From Terriglobia bacterium (GTDB lineage: Bacteria > Acidobacteriota > Terriglobia > Bryobacterales > Bryobacteraceae), in the NCBI GenBank assembly GCA_010084195.1, contig RGPS01000031.1:1-38791 (forward strand): a DNA stretch of 38,791 nucleotides, written 5' to 3'. Shown here in pieces: positions 26,053 through 34,539 of the stretch. Under the pieces are notes generated by a model. That model saw only the letters and a list, made by a program, of their open reading frames with translations. It was not told the origin of the DNA and searched no databases. The first letter of the stretch is position 1; each line of letters begins with the position of its first letter. The position numbers and the translations under genes were made by a program.

Positions 26053-27090
26053 TCAGGCGGGCCGCACGCGCTCGGCGACGATGGTGACCTGCATATCGCG
26101 CGCGAGGGTGACCAGCTTGCTGACGTTGGGCGCATTCCGCGTCACGAAAAGCTGCGAGATACCATTCGCCCGGGCGTAATCCGCCACTGCCTTGTGCACA
26201 TCGCTGGCAGTGGCGATAGGGCTTGCCTGAATGCGCAGGTTCGCGCAGATGTTGAGCCAGGGTTCCACGCTCGAAGCCTCCGAATCGGCATAGACAGCGG
26301 CGCACGGGCAGGCCAGATAGTCCGCCACGCGCCTGCCTCGCCGGATGAGCATCGCGGTGGAGGGGTGGGGCGTGAGCCAAAGCAGAATCCGTTCCTGTCC
26401 GACCCCAACCGGCTTTGGCGCGGCCAGTGCCTCCTCGCGGCGCTCTTCCAGCTGGTGCGCAGTCTGCCGCATCGCCAGCTCCCGAAGGGCGTTCAGATTT
26501 GCCTCCGTGAAAAAAATCTCCAGGGCAGCCTTCGCCTTCTCGGGAGCGTACACAACGCCTCGTTCCAAACGGTGGACCAGCGCACGCGGAGTCACGTCCA
26601 CCATCACCACTTCGTCCGCTTCCTGCACCACCCAATCCGGCACCGTCTCGCGAACCTGAATACCTGTCACCTGCCAAACCTGGTCGTTCAGGCTTTCAAT
26701 GTGCTGCACGTTGACGCTGGTCAGAACATGGATTCCCGCATCGAGAATCGCCACCACATCCTGCCATCTTTTGGTGCGCTCCGCCCCCGGAACATTGGTG
26801 TGGGCAAACTCGTCAACGATCGTATACTCCGGTCGCCGCGCAATCACCGCCGCTGTGTCCATATCTTCGAACGCAGTGCCGCGGTGTTCAAACTTTGCAC
26901 GCGGAACAAATTCCAAATCCGTCGTCTGCGCAATGGTTTCCGCTCGGCCATGGGGCTCGAAATACCCCACCACAATGTCATGCCCGGCGGCTTTCAGGCG
27001 CTGTGCCTCAACCAGCATCTGGTAGGTCTTGCCCACCCCTGCTGCATAGCCCAGAAAGACTTTTAGTTTGCCCTTGTGTTTGCCTGGCAT
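26053..27090 (-). CDS. KdpD N-terminal-type protein without kinase domain (first of a pair)
   Basis: A 345-residue soluble protein that corresponds only to the N-terminal sensory half of KdpD: the KdpD domain with Walker A (GYAAGVGKT, 14-22) and Walker B (IVDEFAHTN, 91-99), then a universal-stress-protein-like domain (about 230-345). The transmembrane segments, dimerisation helix and ATPase domain of the histidine kinase are absent, with normal start and stop, so this is a stable short form and not a broken kinase. In KdpD this half senses potassium status and, in some bacteria, cyclic-di-AMP. It starts 2 bp after a paralogue on the same strand, which in turn overlaps the remains of kdpC. Confidence 0.85.
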   Translation of the reverse strand: MPGKHKGKLKVFLGYAAGVGKTYQMLVEAQRLKAAGHDIVVGYFEPHGRAETIAQTTDLEFVPRAKFEHRGTAFEDMDTAAVIARRPEYTIVDEFAHTNVPGAERTKRWQDVVAILDAGIHVLTSVNVQHIESLNDQVWQVTGIQVRETVPDWVVQEADEVVMVDVTPRALVHRLERGVVYAPEKAKAALEIFFTEANLNALRELAMRQTAHQLEERREEALAAPKPVGVGQERILLWLTPHPSTAMLIRRGRRVADYLACPCAAVYADSEASSVEPWLNICANLRIQASPIATASDVHKAVADYARANGISQLFVTRNAPNVSKLVTLARDMQVTIVAERVRPA

Positions 27091-27092
27091 CT

Positions 27093-28181
27093 TTAACCCG
27101 GTTGGTCCTGAGGAAACAATCTCACATCGATGCCCTCCGCCGCTTTGATCAGGCGCTCCACCGGGTTTTCCTTCCAGAACGCCCAGCCTTTCCGCTGCGT
27201 ATGGCCGATGAACAGTTGCGTCACTCTTTCACGATGCGCGAATTGCAGGATTCTTGCAATGGGGTCCTCGCCATCCAGCACGTAAACCTCGGCACCAAGG
27301 CGGCGAGCGTAGTTCAGATTCTCCTGCAGCGTTTCGTCCTCCGCACGCTGCAATTCACCCTGGCTCACATAGACCGCCAGCAATTGGCCGTGGAAGCGCT
27401 CCGTGGCGCGGGCTGCGCTATCCAGCATGCCGCGGGCACTGCGTGGCGTGATGCAGACCAGAAGGCGTTCCTGCGTGCTCCAGCTCTGCCGGATGCCATG
27501 CGCGCCCATGTAGCGCTGGAGTTGCTCTTCCACTACCTGCGCCGCCAGCAACAGTGCCTGTTCTCGCAGGCCGGATAACTGTTCGGCAGTCAGGTTACCC
27601 CTCTCGCCGGGCCGGACAACGTCTTCAGCGGGAACATCCACGATCACCAGTTCATCGGCCGAATGAATGAAGCCGGCCGGAACGCTGCTGGTCGCACGCC
27701 ACCCGGTAATTCTCTCCACCACGTTTTGTTCTTCGAAGACATGCTGCAGGTTGATGGCACCCACCACCGTAATGCCCGCCGTCAGAATCTCATCCACATC
27801 CTGCCAGCGATGGGCGTTGCGGCTGCCAGGCGGGTTCTCGCGGGCCAGTTCGTCGATCAGGCAAACTTGCGGGTGCCGTTCCAGGATGGCGGCGACATGC
27901 ATCGTTTCATGCCCCGCTACCATCAACGGAGGCATCACTTCGATCTCATGAAGTACGCCTTCCAGATGCTCCGCGCCCTGTCGCTGGATCGCTCCAACCA
28001 CTACGTCCTGACCGCGCTTCAGGCGTCGCAGGCCTTCGTCGAACATACGGACGGACTTACCCACACGCGGCGCATAGCCGAGGAAGATCTTAAGCCGTCC
28101 TCGCTCGTCCTTTTGGCCCTGCGCCTGAATCTGTTGCAGCAGATCTTCGGGGTCAGGCCGGGAAATCTCTTTCGGGTCCAT
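27093..28181 (-). CDS. KdpD N-terminal-type protein without kinase domain (second of a pair)
   Basis: A 362-residue paralogue of the next gene. After a 28-residue charged N-terminus it has the KdpD domain with Walker A GYAPRVGKS (35-43) and Walker B LIDELAREN (108-116), then a universal-stress-protein-like domain (about 235-360). The His-Thr of the usual Walker B motif is changed to Arg-Glu and the Walker A loop carries Pro-Arg, so nucleotide handling may differ from its partner. Its ATG shares one base with the TAA of the kdpC remnant (TAATG), the coupling expected when it was translated as part of a kdp operon. A heteromer with the partner is possible. Confidence 0.85.
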   Translation of the reverse strand: MDPKEISRPDPEDLLQQIQAQGQKDERGRLKIFLGYAPRVGKSVRMFDEGLRRLKRGQDVVVGAIQRQGAEHLEGVLHEIEVMPPLMVAGHETMHVAAILERHPQVCLIDELARENPPGSRNAHRWQDVDEILTAGITVVGAINLQHVFEEQNVVERITGWRATSSVPAGFIHSADELVIVDVPAEDVVRPGERGNLTAEQLSGLREQALLLAAQVVEEQLQRYMGAHGIRQSWSTQERLLVCITPRSARGMLDSAARATERFHGQLLAVYVSQGELQRAEDETLQENLNYARRLGAEVYVLDGEDPIARILQFAHRERVTQLFIGHTQRKGWAFWKENPVERLIKAAEGIDVRLFPQDQPG

Positions 28182-28642
28182 TAGTGAGCTACGGGTACCT
28201 TCTCATCGAGTGCCAGATTCAGGCGGAGAACATTGACTCTTGGTTCCCCCGGAAAGCCGGGATCCCGCTTTTCAATTGCCCCGCTTACTAATCGTCGCAC
28301 CACCTCAATCGAAACGCCGCGAGCCGCCGCTACCCGGGCACTCTGCGCCAGCGCATTTGCCGGTGAAATCTCGGGGTCCAGGCCGGCCCCGGAGTTCGTA
28401 ATCGCGCCAGCAGGAATCGCGCAGGTAAACTCCGGACTGTCTTTCCGGAACTACGCGGCGTCTTTGGCCAGTCGGTCCGCCAGCACGGGGTTCGTGGGGC
28501 CAGGCTTGCTGCCGGAGGAAGCGCCCACCTCGTAGCCACTGCTCGCCGCCGAGGGCCTGGGGTGAAAGTATTCCGGCTTCGTGAAATTCTGGCCGATCAG
28601 CCCGGAACCCACAATCTTGCCGTCTCGCTCCAGCAGGCTGCC
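28181..28642 (-). pseudogene. kdpC: kdpC remnant (potassium-transporting ATPase subunit C)
   Basis: Read on the minus strand, the frame gives [45 protein letters not shown], then TAG at 28453-28451, then FRKDSPEFTCAIPAGAITN, SGAGLDPEISPANALA and GEPRVNVLRLNLALD to a TAA at 28183. This is KdpC lacking its N-terminal membrane helix (about 50 residues) and carrying an in-frame stop in the middle. KdpC is the periplasm-facing, pump-assembling subunit of the high-affinity K+ ATPase. It abuts a fragment of kdpB and overlaps the first KdpD-like gene by one base. Confidence 0.88.
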
Positions 28643-28752
28643 GCCCCCACTTCCACCACCAGGAACATGACCGGATTCTTAGCCAAAGTTCGCGGATTCA
28701 GCATCACAAACGAGTCCACCAGCGTCCGCTTGACTATCGGGGGCTCGAACAG
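28642..28752 (-). pseudogene. kdpB: kdpB N-terminal fragment
   Basis: Thirty-seven codons read LFEPPIVKRTLVDSF and [13 protein letters not shown], then VEVGA, which is the beginning of KdpB, the catalytic P-type ATPase subunit (normally about 690 residues). The match stops at the point where KdpC sequence starts, one base out of phase. No good start codon precedes it, and a TAG lies about 16 codons upstream. An internal deletion has removed nearly all of kdpB together with the 5' end of kdpC. Confidence 0.82.
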
Positions 28753-28848
28753 ATGGGAGTTCCCGGCGAAAGCTTCGCTGACAGCACCGGCAAACTCCGC
28801 GAACTAACCGAAATTTAGAACCGAGCCCCGGTCCGCGCTAAGTTGCGC

Positions 28849-28900
28849 TCGCAGGAGCCTGCGATTGCGGTCAGGCCCGTGCCACTTTTGCCACGGCCTG
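28849..28900. repeat. Two inverted repeats upstream of the CRTAC1-like gene
   Basis: TCGCAGG-AG-CCTGCGA (28849-28864) and CAGGCCCGTG...CACGGCCTG (28872-28900, one bulge) lie side by side in the gap between the kdp remnant and the start at 28905. They resemble short REP-like or leader hairpins. The rest of the gap (28753-28848) holds no gene. Confidence 0.45.
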
Positions 28901-28904
28901 CGAA

Positions 28905-31187
28905 GTGAAAAAGGCCAACCCTGCACAGCAGCCTCTGTGCTTAACTGACAAGAGCGTGCAACGACTGAAAAAGATTCTCCTTTCCGCCTTTGCGGTTTTT
29001 GTTTTGGGGATGGCCGGGTTTACCTGGCGTTACCCCGGTTTCATGAGCGCCGGGGTGGACTACACCCTGAATTCGACGCTTCATGAAAGGCTGAACGCCT
29101 CCTTCATGCTGCTTTACTGGATGGACTGGGTCGGTCGCCAGACCCCCGACGGTAAGAACTTCTATACCTTCGATTCGGCCACCTCGAATGACCCGTTCGA
29201 CAAAGCGCTCATCGAATATCACAAAGGGAATTTCCCCGGTGCCATCAAAGGCCTGGAAGAAGTCATCGCCAGCTCGGGCGAGAGCGAAAAGCGCATTTTC
29301 TGGCTCGGTATGGCGCAGCTTCGCCGTGGCGAATCCGTCAACTGCCTGCCGAACGTCATGATGGCCGGGGACCACATGATGGACATGGACCACGCCCAGT
29401 ACTGCGCCCTGCCCATCCGCAAGTTCCACGAAGAACCGAAGTATGCCCGGGCGGCAGCCAAAACCTTCCTCCACCTCATTGAGACCTGGGGCAAGGACAA
29501 CCGCCTCTACCACTGGTTGCTCAACTACGCCTCCATGACTTCCAATGATTTCCCGCAGGCCGTGCCGCCCGCCTATCGCGTCAGCGACGCGTTTATAAGC
29601 CGCTTTTATGGAGCGGAGAAGGCGCAGACGGAGCGTGATTTCGCAAACATCCGCTTTGAAGAACGAGCCGGAGAAATGGGCCTGAATGTTCACAATGCGG
29701 GCCGCGGCGTAGGCGTCGAGGACTTTGATCTCGATGGCAATCTCGACATCATCACCGGTGGCGGTTTCGATAACCTCCGCTACTTCCACAGCAACGGTCA
29801 TGGTGGTTTTGACGACTGGACCGAGCGCGGTGGGTTTGGCGGCTATCGGCAACCTTTCTTCATCACAGTTACCGACATTGATAATGACGGCGCACCGGAC
29901 ATTCTGGTGACCCGCATGTTCCACGACGGTGTCACTTTGTACCGCAACAAAGGAGATGGCACGTTCACGGATGTTACCGACGCCTGGGGTCTTCCGGCCC
30001 GGCGCGAAGATAACGCCCTCTCTTCCGCCTGGGCCACCGCCTGGGGGGATGTGAATAAGGACGGGAAGCTCGACCTGTTCATCTCTCGCCTCGGCATGGA
30101 GATTCCCTTCACAGGCGGCCTGTTAAAGCGGCCCCGGTTCTATTCCGCGCTCTACATCAATGAGGGCAGGAAGTTCGTGGAACGGACCGCCGAGTACGGC
30201 CTGGCCGGTGTTGTCCACGACAAGTACTTCATCGGGGCAGCTTTTGGCGATTACCAGAACACAGGCTACCCGGGGCTCTTCCTCTCCAGCCCGATTATCA
30301 ACGGAAGCGTCCTGCTGAAGAATGTCGAGGGGAAACGCTTTGAGGTGTCCGACGCTTATGAAAAGCCCAACGGCGGCTTCGTCGGGGCCTTTCTGGATGT
30401 AAACCACGATGGCCGTCTCGACATCTTCCAGGGCGGTTTCTCAGATGCCAGGTCGAGTATCGAAATGGGAATGTTCGGGGCCAATCCCGATGAGTATCGA
30501 TCCGGCAAGAGCACCGTGCGCGTCCAGCAGGCCGATGGCAGGTTCGAAGATGTGAAGGGTTTCTTCAACATGCCCGGAGGCACCATGGGCGCCTCGTTTG
30601 GAGATCTCGACAATGATGGCTGCTATGACTTCTATCTGGGAACGGGCAGTCCGGAAGGCTGGTTCATCTATCCCAAGCTGGTGTACAAGGGGCTGTCGGA
30701 AGGCAACGGGTGTTCGCTGAAGACGGCCAATATTTCCATGACAAACAGCTTCGCTACCGTGCAGAAAGGCCACGGTGTCGTGTTCTTCGACTTTAATGGC
30801 GATGGCCTGCAGGACATTTATTCGAGCCTGGGGGGCATGTGGCCGGCGGACCGCTGGCCGAACCAGTTTTTCGTGAATCGCAGCGAAACCAGTAATCAGT
30901 TTGTGAAGCTCCGGCTTCGGGGTCGGCAGACCAATTCATTCGGCATCGGGGCCCGCATAAAAATTACGGCGCATGATGCCGCCGGGGGGATGATCGTCCG
31001 CGAGTCGCTGGTTGACCAGAAAACAGCCTTCGGAAGTGGCCCCTACCTGATGCAGGTTGGGTTGGGCAAGGCTGTTGCCATCGACTCAACCGAGGTGTTC
31101 TGGCCCGTGTCCGGCTGTCGCCAGACTTATCCGGTAGTCCTCGGGTCGCTGACCGTGCTGGACGAAGCCGCCTGCACCGCGAAGTAA
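28905..31187 (+). CDS. CRTAC1-like FG-GAP/ASPIC protein, membrane-anchored
   Basis: About 760 residues from GTG 28905 (GTG 28956 is an alternative; neither has a strong ribosome site). Residues 25-43 (ILLSAFAVFVLGMAGF) form a single N-terminal membrane anchor. A TPR-like helical part (about 75-220) is followed by FG-GAP/VCBS repeats from about 260 with calcium-type loops DFDLDGNLD, DIDNDGAPD, DVNKDGKLD, DVNHDGRLD, DLDNDGCYD and DFNGDGLQD, then an ASPIC/UnbV domain at the C-terminus (FGIGARIKI, LGKAVAIDSTEVFWP). Such proteins fold into beta-propellers at the cell surface or periplasm and are thought to bind ligands or other proteins; no enzyme activity is evident. It is divergent from the decayed kdp region and stands alone. 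Confidence 0.85.
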   Translation: MKKANPAQQPLCLTDKSVQRLKKILLSAFAVFVLGMAGFTWRYPGFMSAGVDYTLNSTLHERLNASFMLLYWMDWVGRQTPDGKNFYTFDSATSNDPFDKALIEYHKGNFPGAIKGLEEVIASSGESEKRIFWLGMAQLRRGESVNCLPNVMMAGDHMMDMDHAQYCALPIRKFHEEPKYARAAAKTFLHLIETWGKDNRLYHWLLNYASMTSNDFPQAVPPAYRVSDAFISRFYGAEKAQTERDFANIRFEERAGEMGLNVHNAGRGVGVEDFDLDGNLDIITGGGFDNLRYFHSNGHGGFDDWTERGGFGGYRQPFFITVTDIDNDGAPDILVTRMFHDGVTLYRNKGDGTFTDVTDAWGLPARREDNALSSAWATAWGDVNKDGKLDLFISRLGMEIPFTGGLLKRPRFYSALYINEGRKFVERTAEYGLAGVVHDKYFIGAAFGDYQNTGYPGLFLSSPIINGSVLLKNVEGKRFEVSDAYEKPNGGFVGAFLDVNHDGRLDIFQGGFSDARSSIEMGMFGANPDEYRSGKSTVRVQQADGRFEDVKGFFNMPGGTMGASFGDLDNDGCYDFYLGTGSPEGWFIYPKLVYKGLSEGNGCSLKTANISMTNSFATVQKGHGVVFFDFNGDGLQDIYSSLGGMWPADRWPNQFFVNRSETSNQFVKLRLRGRQTNSFGIGARIKITAHDAAGGMIVRESLVDQKTAFGSGPYLMQVGLGKAVAIDSTEVFWPVSGCRQTYPVVLGSLTVLDEAACTAK

Positions 31188-31337
31188 GCCCGGGTCAGGT
31201 CCATTTGCGACAACGCGAACGTGATTCAGTTTCGCAGGATCGCCGCACTTCTCCCTGCCTCTGGCTGGGTGCCGGACTGTTTGCGGATGTCGCTGTTATC
31301 CAGAACTTCAGAAGCGTGGAAGGTTTCCTGGGGTTCA

Positions 31338-32687
31338 CTACGTTCCGCAGAACGTGTTCGGTACAATTTGCTCCGGTCGCGGCGGAAGCGCATGCCGCTC
31401 AAAGCCGGGTTGGTCTTCGTGCGGTGCAGAAAGTAGCGCGAGCAGCGTTTCAAATGGCTGAAAGTCCTCATTGTTGACGGCGGCCACGATGACTTCCTCA
31501 ACGAGGTGGTTACGCGGGATAAACATCGGGTTCACAGATCGCATTGCTGCGCGACGGAGGTTGGCGTCCCCGCCGTCCGCGGCCAGGCGCTGGCGCCACC
31601 TTTCGAGCCAGGCGTCGAGTTCGTCCGGTTTGGTGAACAGGCTGCGCAGCGACGGCAAGGCACTGCGAGTCGACAGAGCTGCCAGCACGCCACCAGCGTG
31701 CCGTCCCTCGCGGCCACCACGTTGGCGCACTTGTAGTACCACCCTTGCGGATTCGGATTATGTAGCCCGGAGTACTCGTCGCGCGTGACGGTGAACTTCA
31801 ATGAAACTATAAACCTGCGCCGGGTTGTAGGTGTCCATGAAAGCGCACGGTCCATAGTCGATGGTTTCGCCGGAGATCGCCATGTTATCGGTATTCATGA
31901 CGCCGTGGATGAAACCGACGAGCAGCCATTGGGCAATGAGTTCGGCCTGGTTGCGGATGACCGCGTCGAGGAGCGCCCGGTAGGGGTTGGCCGCATCAGC
32001 GCAGTGCGGATAGTGGCGATCAATCACATAGTCGGCCAGAATGCGGACGCCTGCGCCATCGCGGCGCGCGGCGAAATACTGGAAGGTTCCGACGCGAATA
32101 TGGCTGGAGGCAACACGGGTGAAGATAGCCCCGGGTATCGGCGTATCCCGCCACACGGTATCGCCGGTAGAGACCGCAGCCAGCGCGCGAGTGGTGGGAA
32201 TGCCCAGAGCCGCCATAGCCTCGCTGAGCAGGTACTCTCGTAACACAGGCCCAAGAGCAGCGCGGCCATCGCCACCACGGGAATAAGGCGTTCGACCGGC
32301 ACCTTTGAGCTGGATGTCACGACGCTGCCCGTCGACATTGATGACTTCGCCCAGGAGGATGGCGCGACCGTCACCAAGCTGGGGCACGAAGTGGCCGAAC
32401 TGGTGGCCCGCATAGGCCATGGAGATGGGTTCGCAGTTCTCGGGCACACGGTTCCCGGAGAGGAGTTCAATACCGGCTGGCGATGCGAGGGCGTCAGGGT
32501 CCAGGCCGAGGTGGCGGGCGAGTTTCTCATTCAGGCGAATGAGCCGGGGTGCGGCGACCGGAACGGGCCGGACGCGGGCGAAAAACCTGTCGGGCAAGCG
32601 GGAGTACGTGTTGTTCCAGGGGAAGAAATCTGTTGCTGTTGTTGGGGGCGCCATGGGGTTTTCAAGGTTGGGGTGGAAAGCCGCCAT
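31338..32687 (-). pseudogene. selO: selO (protein adenylyltransferase) pseudogene
   Basis: SelO transfers AMP to target proteins in the redox response. The N-terminal part from ATG 32687 is well preserved ([35 protein letters not shown]) up to the catalytic segment HGVMNTDNM and IDYGP, which hold the Asp-Asn and second Asp of the active site. Homology ends near 31800 and a TAA follows at 31760-31758. Downstream the frame again shows SelO: DAWLERWRQRLA, MRSVNPMFIPRNH and the C-terminal PPRPEQIVPNTFCGT. About 100 central residues are missing. A piece of about 120 bp (31678-31797) at the break reads in a third frame as an unrelated protein (NPQGWYYKCANVVAARDGTL), recalling the opening of sialidase-like propellers. 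SelO activity should be lost. Confidence 0.85.
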
Positions 32688-32745
32688 CCGATGGTAACCC
32701 TTCAGAGTTGCGGACGCGTGCGGCGTGTCCCCTAAACTTGGATTC

Positions 32746-33792
32746 ATGTCCGCTACGATTCGTCGCACGTTTATTGGCCAGACCCTTGCAGGGGCCGCGC
32801 TGCTGACCGCCTCCGGAGAGCAAGCCAGCGCACAACAGGCTGTTCCATCGCCGCTGCTTCCCGTTGCACTGAAACCGGGGGATACGGTTGGGCTGGTGAC
32901 GCCCTCCAGCTACGTGTCCGACCCGGATGAGTTGGCGTTTGCAAAGCGGTTCTGCGAGTTCTTTCAGCTGAAATGGAAGCTGGGGAAGAACGTGGGGCAG
33001 CGGTTCGGCTACCTGGCAGGAACTGCGCAGCAGAGAGTGGACGACATGCACGCGATGTTCTCGGATCGCAGCGTCCAGGGCATCTTCTGCATTCGTGGCG
33101 GCTACGGGTCGGCGCAGATGCTGGACAAGCTGGATTATTCGCTGATACGGAATAATCCGAAGGTATTTCTCGGATACAGCGACATTACGGCGCTGCATAC
33201 GGCGATTGTGCAGCGGACGGGGCTGGTGACGTTCCATGGCCCGGTTTCACTGAGCCATCTGACGGAGTGGTCGCAGCAACACCTGCGGGCGGCGCTGTTT
33301 TCGACGGCTCCAATCGGGCCGGTTACAAACCCGGCTGAGGCCAACCCGCTCCGGGCGTCGCACACCTTCCGAACGGTGCGGGGAGGGCGTGCCACCGGAC
33401 CGCTGACGGGCGGGAATCTGACGCTGCTCTCGACCACGCTGGGGACGGCGTATGGCCTTGAGACGGCGGGGAAAATTCTGCTGCTCGAGGACATTGGCGA
33501 GGACATTTACAGCATTGACCGTATGCTGACCCAACTGCGACTGGCAGGGAAGTTACAGGCTGCTGCGGGCATTGTGGTGGGGGAGTGCAAGGATTGTCCA
33601 CCGCCCGGGCATGATTCGGCTTTCTCACTGGGCGAAGTGGTGGATTATCTGTTGGGGAACCTGAATATCCCTGTGTTGTACGGCCTTAGTTTTGGACATA
33701 CGATCGACCAGGTGACGCTGCCCCTGGGGGTGGTGGCGACGCTGGACGCGGATAAGCAAACGCTGACCGTCAGCCAGCCCGCGACACGCTGA
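32746..33792 (+). CDS. LD-carboxypeptidase (peptidase S66), exported
   Basis: About 348 residues. ATG 32746 is preferred to the GTG at 32725 because it starts a signal peptide ([16 protein letters not shown], ending ASA) with twin arginines. The Ser-Glu-His triad of the S66 family is present: Ser145 (GYSD), Glu248 (LLEDIGED) and His318 ([13 protein letters not shown]); the GGYG turn is at 118-121. The enzyme removes the terminal D-Ala from tetrapeptide stems during peptidoglycan recycling. Classical LdcA is cytoplasmic, so an exported form points to work on the wall itself. It diverges from selO with 58 bp between and is intact although its neighbours are decayed. Confidence 0.9.
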   Translation: MSATIRRTFIGQTLAGAALLTASGEQASAQQAVPSPLLPVALKPGDTVGLVTPSSYVSDPDELAFAKRFCEFFQLKWKLGKNVGQRFGYLAGTAQQRVDDMHAMFSDRSVQGIFCIRGGYGSAQMLDKLDYSLIRNNPKVFLGYSDITALHTAIVQRTGLVTFHGPVSLSHLTEWSQQHLRAALFSTAPIGPVTNPAEANPLRASHTFRTVRGGRATGPLTGGNLTLLSTTLGTAYGLETAGKILLLEDIGEDIYSIDRMLTQLRLAGKLQAAAGIVVGECKDCPPPGHDSAFSLGEVVDYLLGNLNIPVLYGLSFGHTIDQVTLPLGVVATLDADKQTLTVSQPATR

Positions 33793-33814
33793 TTTCGCGT
33801 GCGGCGCGAGGCGA

Positions 33815-33852
33815 CCGGAAGCACAGGACAGCGTATTGCTGTCCTGTTCCGG
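33815..33852. terminator. Strong hairpin between convergent genes
   Basis: CCGGA and ACAGGACAGC pair with GCTGTCCTGT and TCCGG around the loop GTATT: about 15 bp with a 3-base bulge. No long U-tract is seen on either strand. Its place between the LD-carboxypeptidase stop and the end of the collagen-like gene suggests a two-way terminator. Confidence 0.6.
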
Positions 33853-33863
33853 CGAAACAGGGA

Positions 33864-34113
33864 TCAGGGGCGGCGTCCGGGAAGACCCTTGGCACCTTCC
33901 GCGCCTTCTGCTCCGGTGGTGCTGCGCTGTCCGGTGGAGCCATCCGCGTCTTGCTTGCCTTCAGCGCCGGAGGCTCCGGCAGCGCCTTCCATGCCCTCGC
34001 GCTCCCGGTGCTCCTGCGGCGCCGTCGCGACCGCGCATGCCGCATCCTGCGTTGACTAATGCTGTTGCTGCCAGGCCAAGGCCTGCTGCTGTCTAAAGTA
34101 GTGTTCGTTTCAT
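33864..34113 (-). pseudogene. Collagen-like lipoprotein pseudogene
   Basis: ATG 34113 has GGAGA nine bases upstream and begins MKRTLL, then an in-frame TAG (34095-34093), then TAAGLGLAATALVNAGCG, a lipoprotein-like signal. Gly-X-Y triplets follow (GRDGAAGAPGAR), the frame slips by one base at a GGG run, and triplets resume as GMEGAAGASGAEGKQ and GAEGAEGAKGLPGRR to a TGA at 33866-33864. Removing one G restores a continuous collagen-like repeat of about 20 triplets. With a nonsense codon in the signal and a frameshift in the repeat, no full product is expected. The intact form would have been a small surface lipoprotein with a triple-helix-like tail. Confidence 0.68.
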
Positions 34114-34199
34114 AGATTGGGATCTCCGCTGCAATGGCTGGCAATTCGACGCCCGCAGTCCGGCAGTGCATTTTTAAGGCGGTTTTTGATGCTGTGCCA

Positions 34200-34525
34200 A
34201 AAGACGCGTGCCACCAGACGCCAGTCTGGGCCGGGACCACCGTCACGACCGACGAGCCGGGCACCGTGCGAAATGCTGAGGGCGAGCAGGACCGCTGCAG
34301 TTGCCAGGGAGAGCGCAGTTCGGAACCGGGGAAGTCCGGCCATCAGGCAGGCACAGCCAACTCCGGCAGCCACGGCAAGGGCGGGTCCGCCATACACCCA
34401 CATCCGCATCTGGAGAACTCCGGCTGTGGCCGGCAGCAGCGCCTCGGCGTCAACGCCAGTAAGGTCAGAGTGAACCAGCCCCCGACCTGCAGTCTCACGT
34501 CCTCGCCCTCCACGATCAACCGGGG
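34200..34525 (-). pseudogene. Membrane-protein fragment, perhaps glycosyltransferase 39-like
   Basis: Two out-of-phase pieces on the minus strand are hydrophobic and join near 34460: GGWFTLTLLALT, then AEALLPATAG, ALAVAAGVGCACLMAGLPRF and ALSLATAAVLLALSISHG, ending GPDWRLVARVFW. The arrangement of helices followed by DWR recalls the C-terminal end of family-39 membrane glycosyltransferases. Frame breaks and lack of a start indicate a remnant. Assignment is a guess from pattern. Confidence 0.3.
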
Positions 34526-34539
34526 CGGTTCATCTACGT

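Noticed and set aside
28849-28900. Inverted repeats as ends of an insertion sequence
   Set aside because: Too short, no transposase remnant or target duplication nearby.
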